A DNA stretch of 64,000 nucleotides from Sporichthyaceae bacterium (GCA_036269075.1 DATASX010000108.1:19495-83494), one strand, 5' to 3'. Counted from the stretch's first letter, positions 27,834 through 36,696 are shown. A program made the numbers and translations. The notes: generated by a model from the letters alone, not told the origin.

Positions 27834-29032
27834 GCGAGACCGATCTCGAGCCGCCGCGCGTGACGTCCGGGCTGCCGGCCGGGGCGCGGAACGCGCTGCG
27901 GCGATTGGGGCCCGGCGACCTGGCCGCCCTGCGACTGTGGCTGCTGACCCGGATCAGCGTGTTCCTGCTGGTGAGCTCTGCCGCCTGGCTGTTCGCGCAG
28001 GACGGCGAGGCCCGCACAACCGTGCCGTACGTCTCGCGCTGGACCCAGTGGGACACCGTCCACTACGTCACGATCGCGCACTGGGGCTACAGCGGGAACC
28101 CGGTCACCGGGCCGGAGGTCCCGCTGGAGGCGTTCTTCCCGGGCTTCCCCGTGGTGATGAGGCTGGTCCACCAGCTCTCCGGGCTCGGCTACGTCGTGTC
28201 CGGGCTGTGCATCTCGGTCATCGCCGGGGCGATTGCGACGGTGGCCCTGGCCCGCATCGCGGCCCACGAGGCCGGCGGTGGCCCGGCCGGCGACATCCTG
28301 GCCGAGCGCACCGTGCTGCTGTTCCTGCTCGCGCCCTCGGTGATCTTCCTGGCCGCGGCCTACACCGAGGCGTTGTTCCTGGCCTTCGCGTTGCCGGCGT
28401 GGCTCTACGCCCGGCGGCGCAACTGGATGGCGGCCGGCACATTCGGCTGCCTGGCCGCCGTCACCCGAATCACCGGCCTGTTCCTCGGTGTCGCCCTGGT
28501 CGTCGAGTTCCTGTGCTCCCGCGACGGTCGACGCTGGCGCGAGGCGCCGTGGCTGGCCGGTCCGTTCCTCGGGGTGTTCGGCTACGTCCTCTACCTGCAT
28601 CAGCGCACCGGCGACTGGATGGCCTGGCAGCACGCCGAGGAGAAGGGCTGGTACCGCTCGTTCCACTGGCCGTGGGAGTCGCTGAAGATCACCTGGCAGA
28701 ACGCCGCCGACCACCGGCAGACCACCGGCTTCGCCTGGATGTTCTTCGCCGAGATCACCGCGGTCGCCATCGGGATCGCGCTGACGGTGTGGCTGATCCG
28801 ACAACGCCGCTGGGCCGAGGCCGTCTACATCGGGTTGCAGCTCTACGCGTTCACCACAGACATCTGGTTCTTCTCCGTGCCCCGTGCCACGTTGCTGTGG
28901 TGGCCGCTGTGGACCGGTCTGGCCGCCTGGACGCTGCGCCGGCGCTGGGTGCTGCAGGGCTGGTTGACGCTGTTCGCACCGTTCTCGGTCGTGTTCACGT
29001 TGCTGTTCGTCACCGGCCGCTGGGCCGGCTGA
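27830..29032 (+). CDS. Mannosyltransferase-like integral membrane protein (PIG-V-type)
   Basis: A 400-residue polytopic protein. After a short cytoplasmic N-terminus it has about ten hydrophobic segments and the motif SRWTQWDTVHYVTIAHWGY, resembling the catalytic luminal loop of PIG-V/GT-C mannosyltransferases. The segment PLEAFFPGFPVVMRLV and the PRATLLWWPLW region also fit. It is coupled to the GT87 gene by ATGA. The pair probably adds sugars to a cell-surface lipid or protein. The acceptor cannot be inferred. Confidence 0.8.
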   Translation: MSETDLEPPRVTSGLPAGARNALRRLGPGDLAALRLWLLTRISVFLLVSSAAWLFAQDGEARTTVPYVSRWTQWDTVHYVTIAHWGYSGNPVTGPEVPLEAFFPGFPVVMRLVHQLSGLGYVVSGLCISVIAGAIATVALARIAAHEAGGGPAGDILAERTVLLFLLAPSVIFLAAAYTEALFLAFALPAWLYARRRNWMAAGTFGCLAAVTRITGLFLGVALVVEFLCSRDGRRWREAPWLAGPFLGVFGYVLYLHQRTGDWMAWQHAEEKGWYRSFHWPWESLKITWQNAADHRQTTGFAWMFFAEITAVAIGIALTVWLIRQRRWAEAVYIGLQLYAFTTDIWFFSVPRATLLWWPLWTGLAAWTLRRRWVLQGWLTLFAPFSVVFTLLFVTGRWAG

Positions 29033-29097
29033 CCGCCGCCGCTTTATCGCCGGGGGGCCTGACGGCTCGGCGGCACCGGGGGGAATACTCGCGAGCC

Positions 29098-29847
29098 ATG
29101 GAGCACAAGCGGAATCTGGATGCCACTGCTGTCGAGATCGTCACGATGGCCGCGGTCCTGGACGGGGCCGACATGTCGACCCCGGTGCCGTCCTGCCCGC
29201 AGTGGGACGTGGCCGAGCTGACCCGACACACCGGACGGGTTCATCGCTGGGTCCGGCACCTGGTGTCCACCCGGGCCCCGCAGATGGTCCGCTGGAAGGA
29301 CATCCCGATGGACGTCCCGGACAGCTCCCAACAGCTGCCCGCCTGGCTGGCCGCGGGGGCCGAGCCGTTGGTGGCCGAGTTGTCGGTCGACCCGAGCACG
29401 GCCGTCTGGACGTTCTCGCCCGACCAGACCGTCGGGTGGTGGGGCCGGCGGCAGCTGCACGAGACCGTCGTGCACCGCTGCGACGCCCAGCTCGCGCTCG
29501 GCGTCGAACCCACCGTCGAGACCGAGATCGCGCTGGACGGCATCGATGAGCTGATCCGCGGTCTGTTGCCGCACAGCGGCGCGCCCAAGAAACTCGCCGC
29601 GCTCGGCCGGGGGGGTGGCTCCCTGCACGTGCACGCCACCGACGGCGCCGGCGAGTGGACCGTCGTGCTCACCGACAGCGGGTTCACCGCCGAGGTCGGG
29701 CACAGCAAGTCCACCGTCGCCGTCCGCGGCACCGCCACCGACCTGCTCCTGCTGCTCTGGAACCGGCGCACGCCGGACGGGCCGCGGTTCGAGACGTTCG
29801 GCGACGGCGAACTGCTCGCGGCGTGGTTGCGCGCCACCGTGCTGTAG
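29098..29847 (+). CDS. Maleylpyruvate isomerase family (mycothiol-dependent DinB-fold) protein
   Basis: A 249-residue protein with the MDMPI N-terminal four-helix domain (PSCPQWDVAELTRHTGRVHRW and LHETVVHRCDAQLAL supply the metal-binding histidines and Glu) and the C-terminal MDMPI_C/SCP2-like domain (HVHATDGAGEWTVVL). Members use mycothiol as thiol cofactor or are uncharacterised. An AATACT -10-like hexamer lies just before the ATG at 29098, so a near-leaderless transcript is plausible. No pathway partner is adjacent. Confidence 0.85.
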   Translation: MEHKRNLDATAVEIVTMAAVLDGADMSTPVPSCPQWDVAELTRHTGRVHRWVRHLVSTRAPQMVRWKDIPMDVPDSSQQLPAWLAAGAEPLVAELSVDPSTAVWTFSPDQTVGWWGRRQLHETVVHRCDAQLALGVEPTVETEIALDGIDELIRGLLPHSGAPKKLAALGRGGGSLHVHATDGAGEWTVVLTDSGFTAEVGHSKSTVAVRGTATDLLLLLWNRRTPDGPRFETFGDGELLAAWLRATVL

Positions 29848-29877
29848 CCGCAAGTCCGCCAGGATTCAGGAGCGAGC

Positions 29878-31434
29878 ATGCAGGGCCCCGGGCAGATCCT
29901 CAGCGTCGCCGCAGCACGCCGACCCGACAAGACCGCGCTGATCACCGCGACCCGGTCGCTGACCTACGCCGAGCTCGACGACGCCTCGACGCGCGCCGCC
30001 GGTGCTTTGCTGCGCCGTGGCGTGCGGCCCGGCCGGGTGGTTTCGCTGTTCGGGCCGAACACCTGGCAGTGGGTCGTGGCCTACCACGCCATCCTCAAGG
30101 CCGGGGCGATCGTCAACCCGATCAACTCGATGCTCACCCCGCCGGAGGTGGCCTACATCCTCGGCGACGCCGAGTCGACCGCGATCCTGGCGACCGCCGC
30201 CCAGGTGTCGACCGTCGCCGACCTGACCGGCGAGCTGCCGGAGCTGACCGGCGTGTTCGCCCTCGACGCGGAGGTCGCCGGGCACGAGACGTTGATGGAC
30301 CTCGCCGCCGAGTCCCCGACGTCGCTGCCGCCTGCGCCCGAGCCGACAGCAACCTCCACGATCGGCTACACCAGCGGGACCACCGGCCACCCCAAGGGCG
30401 CGGTGCAGACCCAGCGGGCCGTCCTGTTCAACTGCGCGCTGACCGCGACCGCGCACTCCCGCGGCCCGGACGACGTCTGCGTGACCGCGCTGCCGGCCCC
30501 GCACGTGTACGGCAACGTGGTCATCAACGGCACGTTCCTGGCCGGCGGCACGCTGGTCCTGCACCAGCGGTTCGAGCCCGAGCCGTTCCTGGACTCGTTG
30601 GCCGAACACCGCGCCACGATCATCGACGCGGTCCCGGCCATGTACGCGGTGATGCTCGCCTCGCCGGCGTTGGCCCGGGCCGACTTCTCGGGGGTGACCC
30701 GCAGCGTGTCCGGTGGGCAGACGATCTCGGCGACCACGATCGAGGCCTGGGAGGACCGCAGCGACAGCCGGTTCCTCGAGCTGTGGGGCATGACCGAGCT
30801 GTCCGGACCGGCCACCTCGCAGACGTTCTTCATGCCCCGTTCCCCCGGCTCGGTGGGCCAGAGTTTCCCGGGCACCGAGGTCCGGATCGCCGACCTGGCC
30901 GATGCCTCCCGTGACGCCGCGAAGGACACCCCGGGTGAGCTGATGGTCCGCGGGCCGCTGGTCATGACCGGCTACTTCAACAACCCGGACGCGACCAAGC
31001 TCGCGATCGAGCCGGACGGCTGGCTGCACACCGGCGACATCGCCCGGCTGGACGACGACGGCAACGTGTGGATGGTCGACCGCCGCGGCGACATGATCAT
31101 CACCGGCGGCTACAACGTCTACCCGGCCGAGATCGAGCGCGTGCTGGCCGCTCACCCGGCGGTCGCGCTGGTCGCGGTCGGCTCGGTCCCGGACGCGGTC
31201 CGCGGCGAACTGGCCTGCGCCTACGTGATCCTGAAGGAGGGGTCGACCGTGTCGCCGGCGGACCTGATCGACTCGACCAAGGACTCGCTGGCCCCGTACA
31301 AGCGGCCGCGGCTGATCCGGTTCGTCACCGACCTGCCGCGGACCTCCAGCGGCAAGATCATGCGCCGCAAGCTGCTCGAGCATGCCGACGCGGCCGGTGC
31401 CGCACCTGCGGCCGGGCCCGGGGCGGCACCGTGA
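29878..31434 (+). CDS. Acyl-CoA ligase (AMP-forming, long-chain fatty-acid type)
   Basis: A 518-residue ANL-superfamily enzyme. The AMP-binding P-loop is IGYTSGTTGHPKG. Further motifs are LWGMTEL, the hinge region GWLHTGDIARLDDDGNVWMVDR and the C-terminal catalytic lysine in RTSSGKIMRRKL. It activates a carboxylic acid to its CoA thioester. The chain is close to the FadD class but the acid is unknown. The ATG follows CAGGAG. The stop lies inside the first of two tandem repeats that bridge to the next gene. Confidence 0.92.
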   Translation: MQGPGQILSVAAARRPDKTALITATRSLTYAELDDASTRAAGALLRRGVRPGRVVSLFGPNTWQWVVAYHAILKAGAIVNPINSMLTPPEVAYILGDAESTAILATAAQVSTVADLTGELPELTGVFALDAEVAGHETLMDLAAESPTSLPPAPEPTATSTIGYTSGTTGHPKGAVQTQRAVLFNCALTATAHSRGPDDVCVTALPAPHVYGNVVINGTFLAGGTLVLHQRFEPEPFLDSLAEHRATIIDAVPAMYAVMLASPALARADFSGVTRSVSGGQTISATTIEAWEDRSDSRFLELWGMTELSGPATSQTFFMPRSPGSVGQSFPGTEVRIADLADASRDAAKDTPGELMVRGPLVMTGYFNNPDATKLAIEPDGWLHTGDIARLDDDGNVWMVDRRGDMIITGGYNVYPAEIERVLAAHPAVALVAVGSVPDAVRGELACAYVILKEGSTVSPADLIDSTKDSLAPYKRPRLIRFVTDLPRTSSGKIMRRKLLEHADAAGAAPAAGPGAAP

Positions 31435-31559
31435 GCGACTGCGACGAGCGAGGAACGAGCGAGGAGCACAAGCGAACCAAGGGAGCGCAGTGAGCGACTG
31501 CGACGAGCGAGGAACGAGCGAGGAACGAGCGAGGAGCACAAGCCAACCAAGGGAGCGCA
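31431..31559 (+). repeat. Two tandem 59/70-bp repeats forming chained mini-ORFs
   Basis: Copy 1 (31431-31489) and copy 2 (31490-31559) both run from GTGAGCGACTGCGACGAG to AAGGGAGCGCA. Copy 2 has an extra 11-bp tandem unit. Each begins with a GTG overlapping a stop codon (GTGA). Copy 1 encodes a 20-residue peptide whose TGA overlaps the GTG of copy 2, and the real gene begins with GTGA at 31560. The sequence is AGCGAGCG-rich like the repeats at 12062 and 34915. Confidence 0.7.
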
Positions 31560-32009
31560 GTGATTGACGAGCCGGCGGCAAACGGGCTGGCCGTCCACGT
31601 GCTCGACGCGCTGTGGTCGGCCGACGACCTGGGCAAGGGTGAGTCCGACGCCGTCGTCGAGCTGTACCGGGAGCTGCGCGAGCAGGACTGGGGCGACGCC
31701 GACACCGACGGCATCGCCGAACTAACCGCCCAGATCGAGGCGTTGGGCGGCCCGGCGGGGTGGGCGAACCTGATTCGCAAACGGCTGCCGGGGGCCTCGA
31801 CCCGGGTCGAGGTGCTGCGCGCGACGGCGGTCGTCGAGGCGTGCGAGCTGCTGATCGGCGCGGACCTGCACAGCCCGGCCGACTTCCGCGCCGCGAACGC
31901 CGAGACGGTGGGCCACCTGGAACGGTCCTGGAAGCGGATGGCCGGGCAGCGCTCCGGGAAGTCGTTCCGGCGTCTGCTGGCGCTCTGCGGTGCGGACGGG
32001 CGACCGTAG
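31560..32009 (+). CDS. Hypothetical protein
   Basis: A 149-residue acidic, probably all-helical protein with no signal peptide or membrane segment. Visible regions are VHVLDALWSADDLGKG, the helix VVELYRELREQDWGD and TRVEVLRATAVVEACELLIGA. I do not recognise the family. The GTG start follows GGGAG from the repeat copy just upstream, so the repeat supplies its ribosome site. It converges on dnaB across a tandem palindrome. Confidence 0.6.
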   Translation: MIDEPAANGLAVHVLDALWSADDLGKGESDAVVELYRELREQDWGDADTDGIAELTAQIEALGGPAGWANLIRKRLPGASTRVEVLRATAVVEACELLIGADLHSPADFRAANAETVGHLERSWKRMAGQRSGKSFRRLLALCGADGRP

Positions 32010-32025
32010 CGGCCACCACGCTAAC

Positions 32026-32059
32026 CTGACGGGGCGTCAGAAATCTGACGGGGCGTCAG
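32026..32059. repeat. Tandem palindromes CTGACG-GGG-CGTCAG between convergent genes
   Basis: Two identical 15-bp dyads (32026-32040 and 32045-32059) are separated by AAAT. They fill the 52-bp gap between the hypothetical gene and the dnaB 3' end. The same element occurs at 1236-1274 (again between convergent genes) and singly at 57320. Confidence 0.75.
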
Positions 32060-32061
32060 GA

Positions 32062-34365
32062 TCAGCCGGGCGCCATGTCGACGAACCGCGAGTAATGGCC
32101 CTGGAAGGCCACCGTGACCGTCGCGCATGGTCCGTTGCGGTGCTTGGCCACGATCAGGTCGGCCTCACCGGCTCGGGGCGACTCGGGTTCGTGCATGTCC
32201 TCGCGGTGCAGCAGCACCACGATGTCGGCGTCCTGCTCGAGCGAGCCGGACTCCCGCAGGTCGGACAGCAGCGGTCTCTTGTCGGTGCGCTGCTCGGGAC
32301 CGCGGTTGAGCTGGGACAACGCGACCACCGGGACTCGCAGTTCCTTGGCCAGCAGCTTCAGCGACCGGGAGAACTCGGAGACCTCCTGCTGCCGTGACTC
32401 GACCTTCTTGCCCGAGGTCATCAGCTGCATGTAGTCGACGATCACCATCGACAGGTCGTGGCGCTGCTTGAGCCGGCGGGCCTTGGCCCGGATCTCCATC
32501 ATCGTGAGGTTCGGGGAGTCGTCGATGAACAACGGCGCCGAGGACACCTCGCCCATCCGCCGCGCCAGCCGCGTCCAGTCCGCATCCGACAAGGTCCCGG
32601 CGCGGATGTTCGCCAACGACACCCGGGCCTCAGCCGAGAGCAGTCGCATCACGATCTCGTTGCGGCCCATCTCCAGCGAGAAGATCACCGCGGTGCGGCC
32701 GTGCTTGATCGAGGCGGCCCGGGCGAAGTCCAACGCCAGCGTGGAATTGTGCGTGGGGATCATCGAGCGCCCGGCCAGGAACAGGTGATCGGCCGCCGCA
32801 ACCTGCACGCACCGGACCGGCACCGAGGCCACCGGGTGCACCCCGGTGATCGTCCGGGTGCCCGCGCGCAGCGGCTCGGCCGGTGCCGCGCGGCGTTGGT
32901 CCAGCCGCTTGCGGCCGTGCCGGAACACCTCGAGGCCCGTGCGGAACGCGACCGTGAACTCCACGGCGCCGGCGGCGCCGGCGCGCCGTTGGGTGAGGGT
33001 CGCGGTGTGGCCCAGGGAGACCACCAGTTCGTGGACGTCGCCGGCCAGGCCCGGGTTCGGTGTGCGGAAGTGCACGAGCCCGCCGGTGCGCACCGAACCG
33101 TCGGCGTCGAGCAGGCCGGCCAGCAGTGCCCGGCGCTGCCCGGCCTCGGCCCGCAGCAGGTGGCGCGGCACCCGGTCGACGATGTCCAGCTCGGGCACCA
33201 ACTCGGTCTCGCCGGTGCCGCCCCCACCGACCCCGGACAGCACTCGGGCCCGAGGCGCGGGCGACAGTGCCGCGACCAGGTGCCGGACGGCGAGCCGCAC
33301 CCCGGCCACGTAGGGCGGGACGGCCTGCGGGGTCGCGGCGGGCAGATCCAACGGTTTGGCGTTGACCACGACGTGGTGGGTGCCGCAGCCCGAGCGGGGC
33401 GTCGTGGCCGCGATCTCCGCGGTGTTCCGCACCGCCGCCGGCATCCGGCCGGTGCGGCCGCGTCCACGGTCGGTGTGCTGCTCGGTCAACCACTGGTGTG
33501 CGGCGTCGGCGACGATCCGCGACCCGTCGGAGAACGTGACCGCGTAGCAGGGTCGGGAATGCAGCACCTCGGTCGCCGCGACCACCCGAGTGGGGCGGCC
33601 GTCGGAGCCCAGCAGCAGGTCGCCGACCGCGACCTCGCCCATCGTCGTCCAGCCGGTGGGGGTGGGCAGCGGGGTGTCCAGCGCCAGTGCCTTCCCGACC
33701 GCGGGCCGGGCCGCGACGATCACCATCTGCCCGCCCTGCAGGCCGTTGGTCAGCTCGTCGAGGCCGGCGAACCCGGTGGGCACACCGGTGATCCCGCCGC
33801 CGCTGTTGCCGATCGACTCGATCTCGTCGAGCGTGCCCTCCATGATCTCGGCCAGCGGCAGGTAGTCCTCGGCCGCGCGGCGCTCGGTGACCGAGAAGAT
33901 CTCCGCCTGAGCGGCGTCGACGATCGAGTCGACCTCGCCGTCGGCGGCGTAGCCCATCTGGGTTATCCGGGTTCCCGCCTCGACCAGGCGCCGCAGCACG
34001 GCGCGGTCGCGGACGATGCAGGCGTAGTAGCCGGCGTGCGCAGCGGTGGGCACCGAGGAGATCAGCGTGTGCAGGTACGGGGCTCCGCCGATCCGCGCGA
34101 TCTCGCCGCGCTTGGTCAGCTCGGCCGAGACCGTGACCGCGTCGGCCGGTTCGCCGCGGCCGTAGAGGTCGAGCACGGCCTCGTAGACCAGTTGGTGGGC
34201 CGGACGGTAGAAGTCGACGCCGCGCAGCGTCTCGACGACGTCGGCGATCGAGTCGGCGCTGAGCATCATCCCGCCGAGGACGCATTGCTCGGCCAACACG
34301 TCCTGCGGCGGCGTTCGGTCGAACTCGGCCGACCCGGACCGAGCCGGAATCTCGATGACGCTCAC
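32062..34365 (-). CDS. dnaB: Replicative DNA helicase DnaB, intein-containing
   Basis: A 767-codon gene whose spliced product would be 452 residues, normal for DnaB. The N-terminal domain (PPQDVLAEQCVLGGMML) is intact. The RecA-like domain starts at GVPTGFAGLDELTNGLQGGQ and the Walker A loop is split after ARPAVGK by a 315-residue intein. The rest resumes with STLALDFARAAS and contains Walker B (MVIVDYMQLM), ALSQLNRGPEQR and the arginine-finger region. DnaB unwinds DNA ahead of the replication fork. GTG at 34365 starts at the conserved N-terminus; the open frame to 34944 is unsupported. Function depends on protein splicing, because Walker A is broken otherwise. Confidence 0.96.
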   Translation of the reverse strand: MSVIEIPARSGSAEFDRTPPQDVLAEQCVLGGMMLSADSIADVVETLRGVDFYRPAHQLVYEAVLDLYGRGEPADAVTVSAELTKRGEIARIGGAPYLHTLISSVPTAAHAGYYACIVRDRAVLRRLVEAGTRITQMGYAADGEVDSIVDAAQAEIFSVTERRAAEDYLPLAEIMEGTLDEIESIGNSGGGITGVPTGFAGLDELTNGLQGGQMVIVAARPAVGKALALDTPLPTPTGWTTMGEVAVGDLLLGSDGRPTRVVAATEVLHSRPCYAVTFSDGSRIVADAAHQWLTEQHTDRGRGRTGRMPAAVRNTAEIAATTPRSGCGTHHVVVNAKPLDLPAATPQAVPPYVAGVRLAVRHLVAALSPAPRARVLSGVGGGGTGETELVPELDIVDRVPRHLLRAEAGQRRALLAGLLDADGSVRTGGLVHFRTPNPGLAGDVHELVVSLGHTATLTQRRAGAAGAVEFTVAFRTGLEVFRHGRKRLDQRRAAPAEPLRAGTRTITGVHPVASVPVRCVQVAAADHLFLAGRSMIPTHNSTLALDFARAASIKHGRTAVIFSLEMGRNEIVMRLLSAEARVSLANIRAGTLSDADWTRLARRMGEVSSAPLFIDDSPNLTMMEIRAKARRLKQRHDLSMVIVDYMQLMTSGKKVESRQQEVSEFSRSLKLLAKELRVPVVALSQLNRGPEQRTDKRPLLSDLRESGSLEQDADIVVLLHREDMHEPESPRAGEADLIVAKHRNGPCATVTVAFQGHYSRFVDMAPG
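32746..33690 (-). other. Intein in DnaB Walker A loop (class 3, with LAGLIDADG domain)
   Basis: This is codons 226-540 of dnaB, 315 residues from ALALDT to IPTHN, followed by Ser as +1 residue. Intein residue 1 is Ala, not Cys or Ser. The Trp-Cys-Thr set that marks class 3 inteins is present: Trp67 in HQW (block B), Cys294 in VRCVQV (block F) and Thr313 in PTHN (block G). The block-F cysteine should start splicing. A homing-endonuclease motif LLAGLLDADG lies in the middle; a second such motif is not obvious, so nuclease activity may be weak or lost. Confidence 0.9.
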
Positions 34366-34817
34366 GACTGAACCTGGAAAGCACCGCCCGCGTCGGCCCC
34401 TGCGCCCGTTCGCTGATTCATCGGCCCCCTCGATCCATGTCTGCCCCCGGTGTCGATGGAACCGCTTGCGTCCGACAATTTCGCGCCGTCGGCGACCGAG
34501 GGCTCGGCTGCGCCCGGCGGTCGGTCGGTGGGATGTCGGCAACCGTACGCACCAAGGGCGTGCGGCCCAACCGTGTTGTCCACAGGCCCTGGGGACGAGC
34601 TGTGGGCAGTGTGTGCACGATGCGCACCCGACCTGGGGCGCGACGTACACAGCTGTGGAGACCGCTGTGGATGAATCGGGGACCGCGGGCGGTCGCAGGG
34701 CTCGGGGCTGCGGATTCGTCCGTCCCCGGATGTGGACGAGGAGAAAACCCTTGCAGAGGTGCGAATTCGCCGCGCGACACGCCGTGACCGGGTTCGGATG
34801 ACCAACATGTGAGAAAG
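34366..34817. promoter_or_regulatory. dnaB upstream region with DnaA-box-like 9-mers
   Basis: No gene is supported in this gap. It contains TTGTCCACA at 34576-34584, which matches the high-GC actinobacterial DnaA box, and two one-mismatch reverse boxes, TGTGGATGA (34666-34674) and TGTGGACGA (34731-34739). Further GCTGTGG words occur between them. It may hold a DnaA-responsive dnaB promoter. It is not oriC by position, since oriC normally lies between dnaA and dnaN. Confidence 0.45.
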
Positions 34818-34852
34818 CGACGGCCCGCCCGGATGAACCGGGCGGGCCGTCG
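34818..34852 (-). terminator. Terminator of the rpsF-ssb-rpsR-rplI operon
   Basis: A perfect 15-bp GC-rich stem (CGACGGCCCGCCCGG) with loop ATGAA is followed on the minus strand by CTTTCTC. It lies about 155 bp beyond the rplI stop. Confidence 0.85.
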
Positions 34853-34914
34853 GTCTGAGTTTCTCGGGGCAATCCAAAGCCGATAGCCCAAGCCATCGGA
34901 GGTTCTACGAGCGC

Positions 34915-35006
34915 AGCGAGCGCGAAGCGACGCCAGCGTCGCAATTCAACGACGAGACGACCTGGTTCGCGCTTTCCGCGAACACAGGTCGCCCAACGTC
35001 TCGTGG
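34915..35006. repeat. Dispersed repeat, copy A (about 90 bp)
   Basis: It runs from AGCGAGCGCGAAGCG to TCTCGTGG and includes GGTTCGCGCTTTCCGCGAA, a short dyad. It is highly similar to copy B at 58363-58444, differing by a few substitutions and a small internal indel. It sits directly against the rplI stop codon. Confidence 0.7.
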
Positions 35007-35008
35007 GA

Positions 35009-35455
35009 TTAGGCCGCGACGACGTTCACGGTCACCGTGGCCGACACCTCGGGGTGCAGGCGGACCGAGACCTTGTGCGCACCGGTCGCCTTGATCGGGT
35101 TCCCGATCTCGACGCGGCGCTTGTCCACCGGCGGGCCACCGGCGGCCGTGACGGCCGCGACGACCTCGGCCACCGTGACGGCACCGAACAGGCGACCGGA
35201 GTTGCCGGAGCGGGCCGTCAGGTTGACCTTCAGGTTTTCCAGCTGGGCCTTGGCGGCCTTGGCCTGGTCGAGGTCCGCGATCTCGCGGGCCTGCCGGGCA
35301 CGACGGATTGCGGCGATCTGCTTCTCGCCACCGCGGGTCCAGAGCAGGGCGTAGCCCCGCGGGACGAGGTAGTTACGGCCGTAGCCGTCCTTGACCTCGA
35401 CGACATCGCCGGGGGCCCCGAGGCCGGAGACCTCCTGAGTGAGGATCAGCTTCAT
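35009..35455 (-). CDS. rplI: 50S ribosomal protein L9
   Basis: A 148-residue L9 with the N-terminal rRNA-binding domain ([32 protein letters not shown]), the long connecting helix ([20 protein letters not shown]) and the C-terminal domain ([13 protein letters not shown]..). Full family length. It is the last gene of the rpsF-ssb-rpsR-rplI operon, 10 bp after rpsR. Confidence 0.98.
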   Translation of the reverse strand: MKLILTQEVSGLGAPGDVVEVKDGYGRNYLVPRGYALLWTRGGEKQIAAIRRARQAREIADLDQAKAAKAQLENLKVNLTARSGNSGRLFGAVTVAEVVAAVTAAGGPPVDKRRVEIGNPIKATGAHKVSVRLHPEVSATVTVNVVAA

Positions 35456-35465
35456 CCCGGGCCTC

Positions 35466-35702
35466 CTAGCGGGCGGTGCTGGTGTAGGGCAGCAGCGCCA
35501 TCTCGCGGCTGTTCTTGACCGCGACAGCGATGTCGCGCTGGTGCTGCGTGCAGTTGCCGGTCACCCGCCGGGCCCGGATCTTTCCGCGGTCGGAGATGAA
35601 CCGACGCAGCAACGGGGTGTCCTTGTAGTCGACGTACTTGATCTTGTCCTTGCAGAACATGCAAACCTTCTTCTTCGGTTTGCGGATCGGCGCCTTGGCC
35701 AT
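35466..35702 (-). CDS. rpsR: 30S ribosomal protein S18 (zinc-ribbon-like, Cys-containing form)
   Basis: A 78-residue S18 with the conserved [20 protein letters not shown] core. The N-terminus has CMFCKDK and a later Cys in GNCTQHQRD, so this is the cysteine-containing, zinc-capable form rather than the Cys-free paralogue made under zinc shortage. The ribosome site GGAG overlaps a small hairpin. An AT-rich tandem repeat separates it from ssb. Confidence 0.97.
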   Translation of the reverse strand: MAKAPIRKPKKKVCMFCKDKIKYVDYKDTPLLRRFISDRGKIRARRVTGNCTQHQRDIAVAVKNSREMALLPYTSTAR

Positions 35703-35725
35703 CGTGGAGCTCTCCGTCTGTAGAG

Positions 35726-35797
35726 CCCCGCCTCGTGGGCGGGGATGGTCATTTCGGTTGTTCGTTGTATTTCGGTTGTTCGTTGTATTTCGGTTGT
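35726..35797 (-). repeat. Hairpin plus 18-bp AT-rich tandem repeat between ssb and rpsR
   Basis: The 18-bp unit ATTTCGGTTGTTCGTTGT is present twice exactly (35751-35768, 35769-35786) with 11 bp of a third copy. On the rpsR side is a 7-bp GC hairpin (CCCCGCC/GGCGGGG, 35726-35744). The low GC content stands out. It may be a control element for rpsR-rplI or simple slippage. Confidence 0.6.
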
Positions 35798-35813
35798 CAG
35801 GTGTCCGTTCGGA

Positions 35814-36353
<540 letters not shown>

Positions 36354-36405
36354 GCGTTCGGCTTCCTTCCGGTGGTCGGGGAGTCGGTCGGGGGGTGTGG
36401 AACGG

Positions 36406-36696
36406 TCAGCGCACGTCGGGTCGGATGACCTTGGTGCGCAGCACGGACTCGTTCAGGTTCAGCTGCCGGTCCAGCTCGGCCAGGACGGCCGGCTCGGCGG
36501 CGAGGTCGACCACGGCGTAGAAGCCGTCGGCCTTCTTGCGGATCTCGTAGGCCAGGCGACGCTTGCCCCACACATTCACCGATTCGACGGTGCCGCCGGC
36601 ATTGCGGACAACCCCGAGGAACTGCTCGAGCGAGGGCGCGATTGTGCGCTCGTCGAGGTCGGGGTCGAGGATGACCATCAGTTCGTATCGACGCAC
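36406..36696 (-). CDS. rpsF: 30S ribosomal protein S6
   Basis: A 96-residue S6 ([21 protein letters not shown], later [20 protein letters not shown]), typical length. It pairs with S18 in the small subunit. GTG at 36696 is preceded by AGGAGG, so the longer frame to 36774 is not used. It is the first gene of the operon. Confidence 0.97.
   Translation of the reverse strand: MRRYELMVILDPDLDERTIAPSLEQFLGVVRNAGGTVESVNVWGKRRLAYEIRKKADGFYAVVDLAAEPAVLAELDRQLNLNESVLRTKVIRPDVR

Noticed and set aside
34366..34817. oriC
   Set aside because: Only one perfect DnaA box and two weak ones are seen, and actinobacterial oriC lies between dnaA and dnaN, which are not in this window.
34366..34944. N-terminal extension of dnaB to 34944
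   Set aside because: The added 193 residues have no DnaB homology and cross the operon terminator and DnaA-box region; conserved sequence begins just after GTG 34365.
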